From positions 122,638-186,637 of the forward strand of contig CALEDR010000007.1 in NCBI GenBank assembly GCA_937949545.1: a stretch of DNA of 64,000 bases, written 5' to 3'. The notes beneath the pieces were generated by a model, which was not told the DNA's origin, did not search any database, and saw only the letters and a list, made by a program, of their open reading frames with translations. The number at the start of each line of letters is the position of its first letter. Positions within the stretch are counted from its first letter, which is position 1. Positions 20,977-30,178 of this stretch are shown here, one piece after another. A program made the translations under genes and the position numbers. This stretch comes from an uncultured Phycisphaerae bacterium (GTDB lineage: Bacteria > Planctomycetota > Phycisphaerae > Sedimentisphaerales > Anaerohalosphaeraceae).

Positions 20977-21895
20977 GAAACAGCGGGCTTTTCCGGCTGT
21001 TTTTCTGGTTTTTTCTGTGCTGTCTGCCGCGGCTCCGGAGGAATGGGGCCGGCTGGCTGCCCGCAAAGAGTCGCTGTACAATACGATTTTTGTCTATCAG
21101 AAGGATTCGGTGGTGACGCTGCGGTTCGGACGGCGGGCCGCCGTGCCGATTCAGACGCAGGTGGATTTGAACAATCTTCGGCAGCATCAGCTTGAATATA
21201 CCAAATTGGTTTATGCTTCGCTGCTGTATGTGCCGGAACCCAATTCGATTTTGGTGCTGGGGCTGGGCGGAGGTGTGATTCCGCGCGATTTTCGTTTTTA
21301 TTTCCCGCAGGCCCAAATTGATGTTGTGGAAATCGACGAGGCCATCCCGCCGCTGGCCAAAGAGTTTTTTGCCTTTGCGGAAGATGACAAAATGAAGGTG
21401 TATGTGGATGATGGGCGGATGTTCATTAAAAAGCAGCTTCGCCGCTCGAATCCTCCGCAGTACGACATTATTGTGTTGGATGCGTTTAACGGGGATTATA
21501 TTCCGTTTCATCTGATGACCCGGGAGTTTTTGGAAGAGGTTAAGGGGATTCTGTCACCGAAGGGGGTGGCGGCGGCGAATGTTTTTTATGACAATCAACT
21601 GTTTGATGCGGAGTGGGTGACGTTTTTAGAGGTTTTTGGTCGCAGCGATGTGTTTCTGGGGCGAACCAGCGGGAATGCGATTTTGATTTCACCGGGTCGG
21701 GAGGTGTCGGTTCCGGCGGGGCCGGCGTTTCTGGAGCGGGCCCGAACGCTGCAGAACAAGCACAGATTGGCGTTCAGTCTTCCGGCTGTTGCCCGCTGCT
21801 TTCGTCCGGATTTGCGACCGGATTCGAAGGCCCGTGTTCTGACAGATGACCGGGCTCCTGTGGATTCTCTTCGGCAGCGGCCGCGTCGGGATTGA
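20969..21895 (+). CDS. SpeE-like aminopropyltransferase/methyltransferase-fold enzyme
   Basis: A 308-residue Rossmann-fold enzyme of the spermidine synthase family with a cleavable or anchoring N-terminal hydrophobic segment (AFPAVFLVFSVLSAAAP). The nucleotide-binding loop is ILVLGLGGGVIPR, followed by the acidic strand end DVVEIDEA, the DDGRMFI motif and IIVLDAFNGDYIP. Canonical spermidine synthases have a DA(Y/F)xxxYxP-type motif at this last position; an F and N are present here, so polyamine synthesis is not assured. The signal-like N-terminus and partner membrane gene suggest an envelope location. Confidence 0.82.
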   Translation: MLKKQRAFPAVFLVFSVLSAAAPEEWGRLAARKESLYNTIFVYQKDSVVTLRFGRRAAVPIQTQVDLNNLRQHQLEYTKLVYASLLYVPEPNSILVLGLGGGVIPRDFRFYFPQAQIDVVEIDEAIPPLAKEFFAFAEDDKMKVYVDDGRMFIKKQLRRSNPPQYDIIVLDAFNGDYIPFHLMTREFLEEVKGILSPKGVAAANVFYDNQLFDAEWVTFLEVFGRSDVFLGRTSGNAILISPGREVSVPAGPAFLERARTLQNKHRLAFSLPAVARCFRPDLRPDSKARVLTDDRAPVDSLRQRPRRD

Positions 21896-21904
21896 AGGGG
21901 GCGG

Positions 21905-22318
21905 TTAGGGGATAGGCAGTCCGAGCAGTCGCCACTGCTGGAGGATTTCCTGGCGGCTTAAGGTTCCGACGTGACGGAATTGTTCGTTTCCTTGGCTGTC
22001 ATAGAAAATCTGGATGGGGATGGCCTGTACGCTGTATTTGGTTTGCGCCTGGGGCTGCTTGTCCAGGGAGACCAGGGCAATGACAAAGTATGGGGCGTGT
22101 GTTTGGGCCAGTTCTGTTAAGGTGGGCATCATCTGTCGGCAGTAGATGCAGGAAGCTGACGTGATCTGCACGAGCACGGGTTTTCCTTGGCCGACGATGG
22201 AATCGTCTGGGAATTGTTCCGTTTGGGCCTGATAGCGGCGAGTTTGGACAATCTGAAGGATCCAGAGCGAAGCCAGCGCTGCCAGAACAACCAGCCAGAT
22301 GGAGTTTTTTGTTTTCAT
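21905..22318 (-). CDS. Membrane-anchored or exported thioredoxin-like protein
   Basis: A 137-residue protein with an N-terminal hydrophobic helix (residues 7-23) and a thioredoxin fold with active site CIYC. The cis-Pro region is IPIQIFYDSQGNEQFRHVG, shared almost word for word with the two larger thioredoxin proteins at 27358 and 28327. Last gene of the arsR-arsC-arsC-arsM-ACR3 operon, nine bases after ACR3. Probably delivers electrons to a periplasmic partner of the arsenic island rather than to cytoplasmic ArsC. Confidence 0.88.
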   Translation of the reverse strand: MKTKNSIWLVVLAALASLWILQIVQTRRYQAQTEQFPDDSIVGQGKPVLVQITSASCIYCRQMMPTLTELAQTHAPYFVIALVSLDKQPQAQTKYSVQAIPIQIFYDSQGNEQFRHVGTLSRQEILQQWRLLGLPIP

Positions 22319-22327
22319 GAGTTTTTC

Positions 22328-23530
<1,203 letters not shown>

Positions 23531-23548
23531 GTTGATTTCTCCTTGTGA

Positions 23549-24583
23549 TTAGAATCCGTTCTGACTGTGGAGGGCTTCATCCATTTGGTCGGCGGCTCCT
23601 TTTCGAACCATTTTGCCGACTTCCACGGCGAGCCGAATTCGTTTCGATTCTATGTGGAGTTCTTGGGCTTTTCGGAGGTGGAATTGTACGCAGGGATGGC
23701 AATTGCAGGCCACGGAAGCCCCGATAGCGATTAGTTCTTTCTGGCGGCTGTCGAAAGGTTCTTCCTTTTGTTTGGAGGCGGTCAGGTCTGCGCTGACGAT
23801 ATAGTCGCTGAGTTTTCGTCCGGGCGGCAAATCGCGGCGGACGGCCTGATAAAGGGAATCATTGCATTCGGCCATCGCCTCCAGATTGGAATTCTTGAGG
23901 GTCACCTGGAGGTTGATCAACCCTGCGGAGGCGATCATGGCTTTTGTTTCGTCCAGCCACACAGCCCCGGCTAGACATCCGATTAAGGCGGAGACGGATT
24001 TTTGAATATCTGTGGGCAAGGGCTCGAGCAAGGCCAGGTCGGAAATGCAGGCCTTTCCGCCTGGTTTGAGCACGCGGGCGATTTCGTTCCAGACCTGCTG
24101 TTTGTCGGGGGACAAATTGATTACACAGTTGGAGATGACGACGTCGATGCTGGCGTCGGCTACGGGCAGATGTTCGATTTCCCCCAAGCGGAATTCTACG
24201 TTGTCCAGACCGGTTTTTTGGGTGAAGGCTGCGATGGAGGCCCTGGCTTTGCTGATCATATCCGGGGTCATATCGACGCCGATGGCCCGTCCGGCGGGGC
24301 CAACTTTCTGGGCGGCGATGAAGACATCCAAGCCGCCGCCGCTGCCCAAATCCAGCACGACCTGTCCGGGTTTTAGGTCCGCCAAGGCCGTCGGGTTTCC
24401 GCAGGACAGGCCCATGTTGGCGCCTTCGGGGAGGAACTGGAGTTCTTGGCGGCTGTAGCCGATGGCTTCAGCGAATTTTTCCGGGTCAGAAGCACCCCCG
24501 CAGCAGGAGGACTGTCCTTGAGCGATTTTGGAGTATTCCTGCCGAACGGTTTGTCGGATGCTTTCGCTGGAGGGTTCGGTCAT
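23549..24583 (-). CDS. arsM: Arsenite S-adenosylmethionine methyltransferase fused to an AhpD-like domain
   Basis: Residues 1-260 are ArsM, which methylates As(III). The SAM loop is VVLDLGSGGGLDVFIAA, and the arsenite-binding cysteines are C61 (GLSCGNP), C153 (ISNCVINLS) and C203 (IGCLAGAV). A CC pair sits at residues 27-28. Residues 275-335 form an AhpD/carboxymuconolactone-decarboxylase-like domain with a CxxC (VACNCHPCVQFHLRKA). Such a domain could recycle the disulfide formed during methylation or bind the product. The start overlaps the stop of the upstream arsC by four bases. Confidence 0.95.
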   Translation of the reverse strand: MTEPSSESIRQTVRQEYSKIAQGQSSCCGGASDPEKFAEAIGYSRQELQFLPEGANMGLSCGNPTALADLKPGQVVLDLGSGGGLDVFIAAQKVGPAGRAIGVDMTPDMISKARASIAAFTQKTGLDNVEFRLGEIEHLPVADASIDVVISNCVINLSPDKQQVWNEIARVLKPGGKACISDLALLEPLPTDIQKSVSALIGCLAGAVWLDETKAMIASAGLINLQVTLKNSNLEAMAECNDSLYQAVRRDLPPGRKLSDYIVSADLTASKQKEEPFDSRQKELIAIGASVACNCHPCVQFHLRKAQELHIESKRIRLAVEVGKMVRKGAADQMDEALHSQNGF

Positions 24584-25038
24584 TGCCTGTCTCCTTTTTC
24601 ATTTTGTTGTTCTGTTTTGTTTTGGAGCCACTGTTCGACGCGTTTTTTGACGGCGTCTCGGGTTTTTCGGAAGGCGGCCAGGATGGTTTCTTTATCGCCC
24701 TGGACACTGGCTGGGTCGGCCAGGGGCCAGCGTTCGATATGGAGGGCGAAGGGGTACAGGCGGGGGCACTCGGCTTCGCCTACCTGGCAGACGATGATGA
24801 TATGGTCCAGGGGCTGCTTGCCCAGATAGAGGTCGATGCTTTTGGCGGTTTGTCCACGAATGCTGACGCCGTCTTCCTGCAGGACCGTTTCGACGAATGG
24901 ATGAATCATTTGTGGGAAGAGGCCTGCGCTGAAGACGTCGAAGCGGTCGGAGGCCAGTTTTTTTAAGTAGGCCTCGGCCATTTGGCTTCGGCAGGAGTTG
25001 TGTTTGCAGAAGAACAGGACGCGTTCTTTCTTTTTCAT
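24580..25038 (-). CDS. arsC: Arsenate reductase, low-molecular-weight phosphatase type (copy 2)
   Basis: A 152-residue LMW-PTP-fold protein. The P-loop is FFCKHNSCRSQMAE (C-x5-R), followed by FDVFSAGL. The second redox cysteine region is IIVCQVGEAECPRLYP, where the usual CDHAxExCP has become CQVGEAECP. The sequence differs strongly from the adjacent copy, so this is not a recent duplication. A Lys/Glu/Gln-rich tail closes the protein. Overlaps arsM and the other arsC by four bases on each side. Substrate range may differ from that of copy 1. Confidence 0.9.
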   Translation of the reverse strand: MKKKERVLFFCKHNSCRSQMAEAYLKKLASDRFDVFSAGLFPQMIHPFVETVLQEDGVSIRGQTAKSIDLYLGKQPLDHIIIVCQVGEAECPRLYPFALHIERWPLADPASVQGDKETILAAFRKTRDAVKKRVEQWLQNKTEQQNEKGDRQ

Positions 25039-25487
25039 GGATTTTTTCCCTGTGTAAGGATGTCAGGAATTTGTTGGATGAAGGCGCGGATTTGATCGCG
25101 AACTCGGCGGTAGATGTTCAGGGCTTCTTCTTGGGATTTGGCAAGTTGGGCCAGGCGTGGGGGGTCTTCAAAACCGACGTGAAGGATTTGGGTTTTGCCG
25201 GGAAAGAGGGGACAGCTTTCGTGAGCGTGGTCGCAGACGGTGATGACATAATCGAAGGGGATATGGCGGACTTCGTCGAGGTGTTTGGAGCGGTGGCGGG
25301 AGATGTCTACGCCGGCTTCGGCCATGACCCGGACGGCCATGGGGTTGAGACCGTGGGTTTCGATGCCGGCGGAATAGGGTTCGATGCAATCACCTTTGAG
25401 ATGGCGAGCCCAGCCCTCGGCCATCTGGCTTCGGCAGGAGTTTCCTGTGCACAAGAAGAGGATGCGAAGTTTTTTTGGGGTGTTCAT
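25035..25487 (-). CDS. arsC: Arsenate reductase, thioredoxin-coupled LMW phosphatase type (copy 1)
   Basis: A 150-residue protein beginning at the ATG at 25487, which overlaps the arsR stop by four bases. A longer open frame to 25895 only reads through arsR. The P-loop is FLCTGNSCRSQMAE, and the resolving region is VCDHAHESCPLFPG, the classical Cys pair of Staphylococcus-type ArsC. FEDPPRLA follows as expected. Reduces arsenate to arsenite with thioredoxin. Confidence 0.96.
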   Translation of the reverse strand: MNTPKKLRILFLCTGNSCRSQMAEGWARHLKGDCIEPYSAGIETHGLNPMAVRVMAEAGVDISRHRSKHLDEVRHIPFDYVITVCDHAHESCPLFPGKTQILHVGFEDPPRLAQLAKSQEEALNIYRRVRDQIRAFIQQIPDILTQGKNP

Positions 25488-25855
25488 GGCTGTTTTTGTT
25501 TGCCGGATGATTTTCTGGATTTTTTGCTGGCGCATTGGGCCTGGTCGATCCGCTGAAGGTCCTGCCGGACGGTTGGATGCGTCTGGAAGCAGTCTGTCAG
25601 GCAGTTCTGAAGGGATTTTTCGATCCGGTCGGCGGGCGGTCGGAGGCGATAGTATTTCCATGTGCCCTGCCGGCGGACTTCGACCAGCCCCTGATTGCGC
25701 AGGATGCTCAGGTGCCTGGAGATTTTGTACTGGGGCTGGCGGAGGGCTCCGGAGAGCGTACAGACGCACAGTTCCCCCCGGGCGGCCAGGAGCACCGCCA
25801 GCCGGAGGCGAATCGGGTCGGATAATCCCTTCAAATAAGCGGCTTCTTTTTCCAT
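25484..25855 (-). CDS. arsR: ArsR-family arsenic-responsive repressor (operon 1)
   Basis: A winged-helix repressor. The ATG at 25855 gives 123 residues starting MEKEAAYLKGLSDPIRLRLA; a TTG-initiated extension to 25921 would overlap the promoter and is rejected. The metal-binding helix carries ELCVCTL, the ArsR Cys pair. The recognition helix is QYKISRHLSILRNQGLVE. First gene of the arsR-arsC-arsC-arsM-ACR3-thioredoxin operon. The basic C-terminal tail (KKSRKSSGKQKQ) is longer than average. Confidence 0.96.
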   Translation of the reverse strand: MEKEAAYLKGLSDPIRLRLAVLLAARGELCVCTLSGALRQPQYKISRHLSILRNQGLVEVRRQGTWKYYRLRPPADRIEKSLQNCLTDCFQTHPTVRQDLQRIDQAQCASKKSRKSSGKQKQP

Positions 25856-25876
25856 TTTTGGTTCTGTTTTTATGTA

Positions 25877-25921
25877 TATATGCACATATACGCATATAAT
25901 ATTAAAAAGTTTATCTGTCAA
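25877..25921 (-). promoter_or_regulatory. arsR promoter with overlapping palindromic operator
   Basis: On the minus strand TTGACA (25921-25916) and TATATG (25898-25893) are spaced by exactly 17 bases. A perfect inverted repeat TATATGC-GTATATGT-GCATATA (25898-25877) overlaps the -10 and ends 22 bases before the ATG. This is the right size and place for an ArsR operator, so the operon is probably autoregulated and induced by arsenite. Confidence 0.8.
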
Positions 25922-25938
25922 GAAATTTTTTTCTGATT

Positions 25939-26622
25939 TTAGGCGGGTTTTTGTGTGCTGGGAAATTGTAAGGCCGCCTCTGCGACACGGGCTCCCAATT
26001 GTTTGGCGGTCTGGACGCCCAGCTCATCTTTGGTGATGTCATCGTTGTAGGCGTTCAGAAGTGTAGCGCCCTGGTGGGCGGGGGGTTTTCCGCCGACGAT
26101 CAGGACTTCGTGGCAGAGCATGGCGGTTTGGATCTGGCCGATGGCCAGTTCCTGGCCGCCGTTTCGATAGGCCCCCACGGTGAGGACCCCTACGGGCACA
26201 TTGGCCAGCTGGAGGTCGGGCTTTCGGAGGACGGCCAGCCGTTCGAGAAACGCCATGCACAAGGAGCTGATGTTTCGGAAATAGACGGGAGAGCCGATGA
26301 TCAGCCCGTGAGGGACGGGATTGTGGAGGGCCGGCAGGACGAGCCGGTCAAAATCATCTTCGTCGAATTGGCCGGTGCTGTTCCATCCGGAAAAGGTCAT
26401 TCCTCCCAGGTCGATCAGCTGGGTCTGGATTCTGGGGGAGATGGACTGGGCGGTGTCGAGGGCGATTTGGACGGCTTGGGATGTGGTTTTGCCTTTCCTG
26501 GGGCTGGCGCTGATCCCCACGATGCGGATGGGCGATTCGTTTGTCTGTGCGGCCGTCAGGGGGCGGAAGGCCTCGGCCGAGGCCGCTAGGGCGCCTTGAG
26601 CCAGAAACTGTCTTCGATTCAT
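25939..26622 (-). CDS. Tat-exported NADPH-dependent FMN reductase/flavodoxin-like protein
   Basis: The ATG at 26622 gives 227 residues with a twin-arginine leader (MNRRQFLAQGALAASAEAFR). The flavodoxin-like domain has the FMN phosphate loop IVGISASPRKGKTTSQA and the site IIGSPVYFRNISSLCMAFLE, as in iron-sulfur flavoproteins and ArsH-like reductases. ArsH itself is cytoplasmic, so the Tat leader is notable. Last gene of the second arsenic operon, 34 bases after ccdA. It may reduce an arsenical or a metal-thiol complex in the periplasm. Substrate is inferred from context only. Confidence 0.85.
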   Translation of the reverse strand: MNRRQFLAQGALAASAEAFRPLTAAQTNESPIRIVGISASPRKGKTTSQAVQIALDTAQSISPRIQTQLIDLGGMTFSGWNSTGQFDEDDFDRLVLPALHNPVPHGLIIGSPVYFRNISSLCMAFLERLAVLRKPDLQLANVPVGVLTVGAYRNGGQELAIGQIQTAMLCHEVLIVGGKPPAHQGATLLNAYNDDITKDELGVQTAKQLGARVAEAALQFPSTQKPA

Positions 26623-26656
26623 AAGACCTCCTATTTGCATAAACGGTTGGTTTGAT

Positions 26657-27355
26657 TTACGGGGCGGTGTAAATCAGCCAAAGGCCGGCCAGAAGGACCA
26701 ACACCCCGCAGGTTTTTTTGAGACGTACGGCACCTTTGGATTGTTCATTCCAGTTCAGGTACTGCTGAACCATTTCTGTAAAGGTGCCGGCCAAAACAAT
26801 GACGGAGCAGTGGCCGAGGCCGTAGAGCAGCAGCAGGAAGATGCCGTAGAGCAAATGAGCAGAGGCCAGCTTGAAGGTTACGCCGAGCATGGGTGCCATA
26901 TAGGCGAAGGTGCAGGGGCCCAGGGCGATTCCGAAGACCAGGCCCAAAATGAATGCGGCGAGCAGCCCTTTTCGCTTCATTCCAACCTGTCCCGGTCCGG
27001 ACCAGGGAATTGGGATGACCTCTAACAGATGCAGTCCTACGATGAAAAAGATGAGGGCGACGAAATAGTTGCCGTACTTGCCGACATCGCCCATCATTCG
27101 TCCGGCGGCAGCGGTCAAGGCCCCGATGGCCGCAATGGTGAGGAGGATGCCGACAGCAAACAAAGTGGAAATCCAGAAGGCCCGACGGGTCGAAATCCGT
27201 CCTTGTTCATCGATAAAACCGACGATGAGGGGAATGCTGGCTAAATGACAGGGGCTGAGCAGGATGCTCAGGACTCCCCAAAGGAAGGAAGCCGAGGCGG
27301 CAATCCACCAAGTGCCTTCGACAGCGCGGGTCAGCTGGGTAAAGAGTTCCTGCAT
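26657..27355 (-). CDS. CcdA/DsbD-type transmembrane thiol-electron transporter
   Basis: A 232-residue, six-helix membrane protein. The two redox cysteines of CcdA are C36 in LLSPCHLASIP and C148 in IALGPCTFAYM, each at the start of a transmembrane helix. CcdA carries electrons from cytoplasmic thioredoxin to periplasmic thioredoxin-like proteins. It begins two bases after a periplasmic thioredoxin fusion, so its likely partner is encoded next to it. Proteins of this family in arsenic clusters have been annotated as ArsG-type arsenical permeases, so direct arsenical transport is an alternative. Confidence 0.88.
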   Translation of the reverse strand: MQELFTQLTRAVEGTWWIAASASFLWGVLSILLSPCHLASIPLIVGFIDEQGRISTRRAFWISTLFAVGILLTIAAIGALTAAAGRMMGDVGKYGNYFVALIFFIVGLHLLEVIPIPWSGPGQVGMKRKGLLAAFILGLVFGIALGPCTFAYMAPMLGVTFKLASAHLLYGIFLLLLYGLGHCSVIVLAGTFTEMVQQYLNWNEQSKGAVRLKKTCGVLVLLAGLWLIYTAP

Positions 27356-27357
27356 GG

Positions 27358-28293
27358 TTAATTGACTCCGATTTCCTTGAGTTTTTTCTCGATTTCGTCT
27401 TGGGGGAAGAACCCCTCGTGTCGGAAGACTTCTTTGCCGGAAGCGTCGAAGAAAATCTGAACGGGGATAGACTGAATTCCGTAACGGGAAGCGAGAATTG
27501 GGTGTTGGCGGACGTGGACAAACAGGACGTTCAGTTTTCCCTCATACTTTTGGCGAAGGGTCTGGAGGATGGGGGTCATCATATCACAGGGTCGGCAGCC
27601 GTCGGCACCGAAATCTACTAAGGAGGGCTTTTGGCTTCGGCGGACATTATCGACGGGATTCTCCAAGGCGGCTTGGGCTTGCTGGATGGTCCAGTCTTTG
27701 GAGATTTGGATGGGGATTTTTTGGCCGATTTTTCGGATGTATTCGGAGGCGGCCTGTTGTCGTTTTTGGCTGAGCAGGTATTCTTTGAGCGGCGTCTTGA
27801 CTTGCTCGAAGGAGGCTCCGCCGAACAGGTCGGGATTGTTGTTGTAAAACGTTTTGATTTCCAGTTCGGACACATCGAGGGATTGGAAGACGACGGTCAT
27901 AAAGAACTGTTCGATCAGAGCGAGAGGCTCCTTGGGGAGCTCGGTTCCCGAGGAGGCCAGTTCTTTTTTGGCGATTTCGAAGAGGAGTTTCTCAACGGCC
28001 TGCTGTTCGAGGATAAAAAACGCATTTTTTCTATAGTCTTCCTGGACGGAGGCGGGCTGGGCGTTGATGATTTTTGTAATGGTTTCTTGCGGGATTTCCA
28101 CAGGGCCTGCTTTGAGCAGAATGCCATCCGGGAGGGTTTCGAGCACGGCCGAAGAAAGGGCGCCTGATGTCAAATCGGGATAGAGGTGCTGGACGGTTTG
28201 CGGGGAAGCAGGCGGGTTTTCTTGGGCGGCGTTGGAGGGTGTGAAACCGAGGAGGACAACGAGCGTTAAGAGGCAGGCATTTGAGATTTTCAT
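27358..28293 (-). CDS. SurA-N-like/thioredoxin fusion protein, exported
   Basis: A 311-residue protein with a cleavable signal peptide (CLLTLVVLLGFTPSNA). Residues 60-200 resemble the helical N-terminal part of SurA/PpiC chaperones (NAFFILEQQAVEKLLFEIAK; LEIKTFYNNNPDLFGGASFE), but the parvulin isomerase core is missing. Residues 220-311 are a thioredoxin domain with active site C233-R-P-C236 and IPVQIFFDASGKEVFRHEGF. The gene precedes ccdA by two bases. A periplasmic thiol carrier or folding helper is likely. Confidence 0.83.
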   Translation of the reverse strand: MKISNACLLTLVVLLGFTPSNAAQENPPASPQTVQHLYPDLTSGALSSAVLETLPDGILLKAGPVEIPQETITKIINAQPASVQEDYRKNAFFILEQQAVEKLLFEIAKKELASSGTELPKEPLALIEQFFMTVVFQSLDVSELEIKTFYNNNPDLFGGASFEQVKTPLKEYLLSQKRQQAASEYIRKIGQKIPIQISKDWTIQQAQAALENPVDNVRRSQKPSLVDFGADGCRPCDMMTPILQTLRQKYEGKLNVLFVHVRQHPILASRYGIQSIPVQIFFDASGKEVFRHEGFFPQDEIEKKLKEIGVN

Positions 28294-28326
28294 AGGTTTC
28301 TCCGCTTGGGCTGTGAGAAGGAATTC

Positions 28327-29607
28327 TTAGCGGGGGGTGCATTCCCCGATTTTGCAGGCCTTTTGGATTTGTTCGGGCGACAGTTTCATTTTATCGGCCA
28401 AGGCCTGCTGAATGGAAATCAGTTTTCCGGTTTCGTAAGGATTTTGCTGGACCCATTGTTTGAGGTTGTCTGTGTTGACGAAAAAGCCCTGATGGAAGCA
28501 TCCGGCGGAGCCCCAGGATCCGTCTGGGTTTTGCTTCATTCCGAACCAGGCGACAGCGGTGGGGGGCTCGAGGGAAAGGATGCTGCCGTCCATGGTGCGG
28601 ACGATGATGAGTTCGCCGGTTAGGCGGTCTTTTTCGCGGACTTCAATGTTTTTGCCGGTTCGGGCGGCGACTCCGAGGGCACAGTGGGAGCAGCAGCCCC
28701 AGGTGTGAAGTCCGCCTTCGACAATGACTTCTGCGGCATCCTGCGGATAGCAGGCCCGATCGCAAAATCCGCATCGGTGGGATAATTCGTTCTGCTGGAG
28801 AACTGCCAGAGAGAGGATATTCCCGCCGAATTTTGAGCGATCCTGTTCGGCCTGGGCCGATTGGGCATAGGCCCGAATGACGGGACGGCCGCGGTTGTCG
28901 GTGCTGACGAGAAAGACGGCATCTGGGAGCGGGACAGGGGTTCCGCGGGGATAATCGGTCACAAAGACTTTCTTTTCGAAGTCTGTTTTATCCTCCATCA
29001 GACAGGAATAGAGGATAAAATAGCAATGGGGGCTGCAGAGCCGAACGGCCCCTTTTTCGGTCTGGATGACGACGAGGGTTTTGGGGTCAATGGTTCCGTC
29101 GCACAGGGAGCAGATTTGTTCTTTGGGCCGGAGGTCCGGCTGGGCGGGTGTCCATCGTTCGAATGCCGGCAGCTGGCTGGAGGGACTGCTGAAGTCAAAG
29201 CCCAGTTCCTTCCATTTGGCCAGGATGTCTTCTTTGGAGAAGAATCCTTCGTGGCGGAAGACTTCTTTGCCGGAGGCGTCGAAAAAGATCTGGGTGGGGA
29301 TCATTCGGATGTTGTATTTTTGGGCTTCCTTTTGGTTTTCCCAGACGTCAATGAAGATGACTTCGAATTTGCCGGCATATTCGGTTTTGAGGGATTCGAG
29401 GATGGGAGCCATCATTTTGCAGGGGATACACTTGCCGGCGCCGAGATCTACCAGGCGTGGCAGAGAAGAGGGGGAAAGGGGCTGGGCGGCCGCTGGGTCT
29501 GCGGCTGGCGGTTGGGGGGATGGCTGATTTGGGTGTTTGAGGATGAAAACAAGAGTGACGGCTGCCATCAAACCGGCTGCGATGAGGATTTTAACGGTTT
29601 TGTTCAT
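28327..29607 (-). CDS. Thioredoxin plus NosL-like cysteine-module protein, membrane-anchored
   Basis: The ATG at 29607 gives 426 residues. A signal anchor covers residues 5-23, and a thioredoxin domain with C60-I-P-C63 carries IPTQIFFDASGKEVFRHEGF. Two Cys-rich modules resembling the NosL/TRASH type follow. The first has CSLC (166-169) with CSPHC (191-195) and VFVTDYPRG. The second has CGFC-x3-C (279-286) with CCSHC (305-309). The order C-x2-C then C-x3-C suggests two metal or metalloid sites. I do not know this architecture from named proteins. It is well placed to receive As(III)/Sb(III) or heavy metal in the periplasm. Confidence 0.75.
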   Translation of the reverse strand: MNKTVKILIAAGLMAAVTLVFILKHPNQPSPQPPAADPAAAQPLSPSSLPRLVDLGAGKCIPCKMMAPILESLKTEYAGKFEVIFIDVWENQKEAQKYNIRMIPTQIFFDASGKEVFRHEGFFSKEDILAKWKELGFDFSSPSSQLPAFERWTPAQPDLRPKEQICSLCDGTIDPKTLVVIQTEKGAVRLCSPHCYFILYSCLMEDKTDFEKKVFVTDYPRGTPVPLPDAVFLVSTDNRGRPVIRAYAQSAQAEQDRSKFGGNILSLAVLQQNELSHRCGFCDRACYPQDAAEVIVEGGLHTWGCCSHCALGVAARTGKNIEVREKDRLTGELIIVRTMDGSILSLEPPTAVAWFGMKQNPDGSWGSAGCFHQGFFVNTDNLKQWVQQNPYETGKLISIQQALADKMKLSPEQIQKACKIGECTPR

Positions 29608-29767
29608 TGAAGATGCCCCTTTTTCGTTTTGAAACGACAAGATCCTTTTGGCCAGCAGCCAGATTCCCGCTGCGGCGGCCGGCCGAAATATCCATCGGCC
29701 GGAGGAATCACAGCAGAGACACTGCAGAAGGCTGTTCGTTATTTTCCTTTCTTAATTTTTTTTGGGA

Positions 29768-30151
29768 TTATGTTTTCTTGCACAACAGTTCTTTGCCTTT
29801 GGCCACGACTGTTTCGACGGATTCGTCGCTGACGGGGGTTTTGCCTTTTTCCAGGCCCAAATCGGCCAATTGAAGATGCTGGAAGTTTTTGAAATCGGCC
29901 AGCTCGAGGGACTGCTTGACGCAGTTGAGCGGGCAGCCGTCGATGGCCAGGATCTTCTCGGCGGCTTCTGTGGTTTTGAGGATTCCGCTGATGCGTCCGC
30001 CGATTCCGGCGGTACAGAACATTTTACCGATTCCCAATTGAGTCATTTTCCGTGCGGCCCGGTCGGCCACGGCTCCGACGTCGGCGGCGCCGGAACAGGC
30101 AAAAATCAATGTTGTTCCCCCTGTACATGCACAGCTGTTGTTCGAAGCCAT
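29768..30151 (-). CDS. DGC-domain putative zinc-binding protein
   Basis: A 127-residue protein of the DGC family, named for the conserved IDGCPLNC motif, seen here near residues 70-77. Other cysteines are in NSCACTGG, IFACSGAAD and MFCTAGIGG. The family is predicted to bind zinc through four cysteines. It is common next to the 77-residue redox disulfide protein and ArsP-type permeases in metal and arsenic clusters. No signal peptide, so cytoplasmic. Function unknown. Confidence 0.88.
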   Translation of the reverse strand: MASNNSCACTGGTTLIFACSGAADVGAVADRAARKMTQLGIGKMFCTAGIGGRISGILKTTEAAEKILAIDGCPLNCVKQSLELADFKNFQHLQLADLGLEKGKTPVSDESVETVVAKGKELLCKKT

Positions 30152-30178
30152 GTAAATTCTCCTTTCATTTTTTTTGGT

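Noticed and set aside
25488..25895. N-terminal extension of arsC copy 1 (286-codon frame)
   Set aside because: The added 136 codons are a shadow of arsR; the ATG at 25487 with ATGA overlap gives the normal ArsC start.
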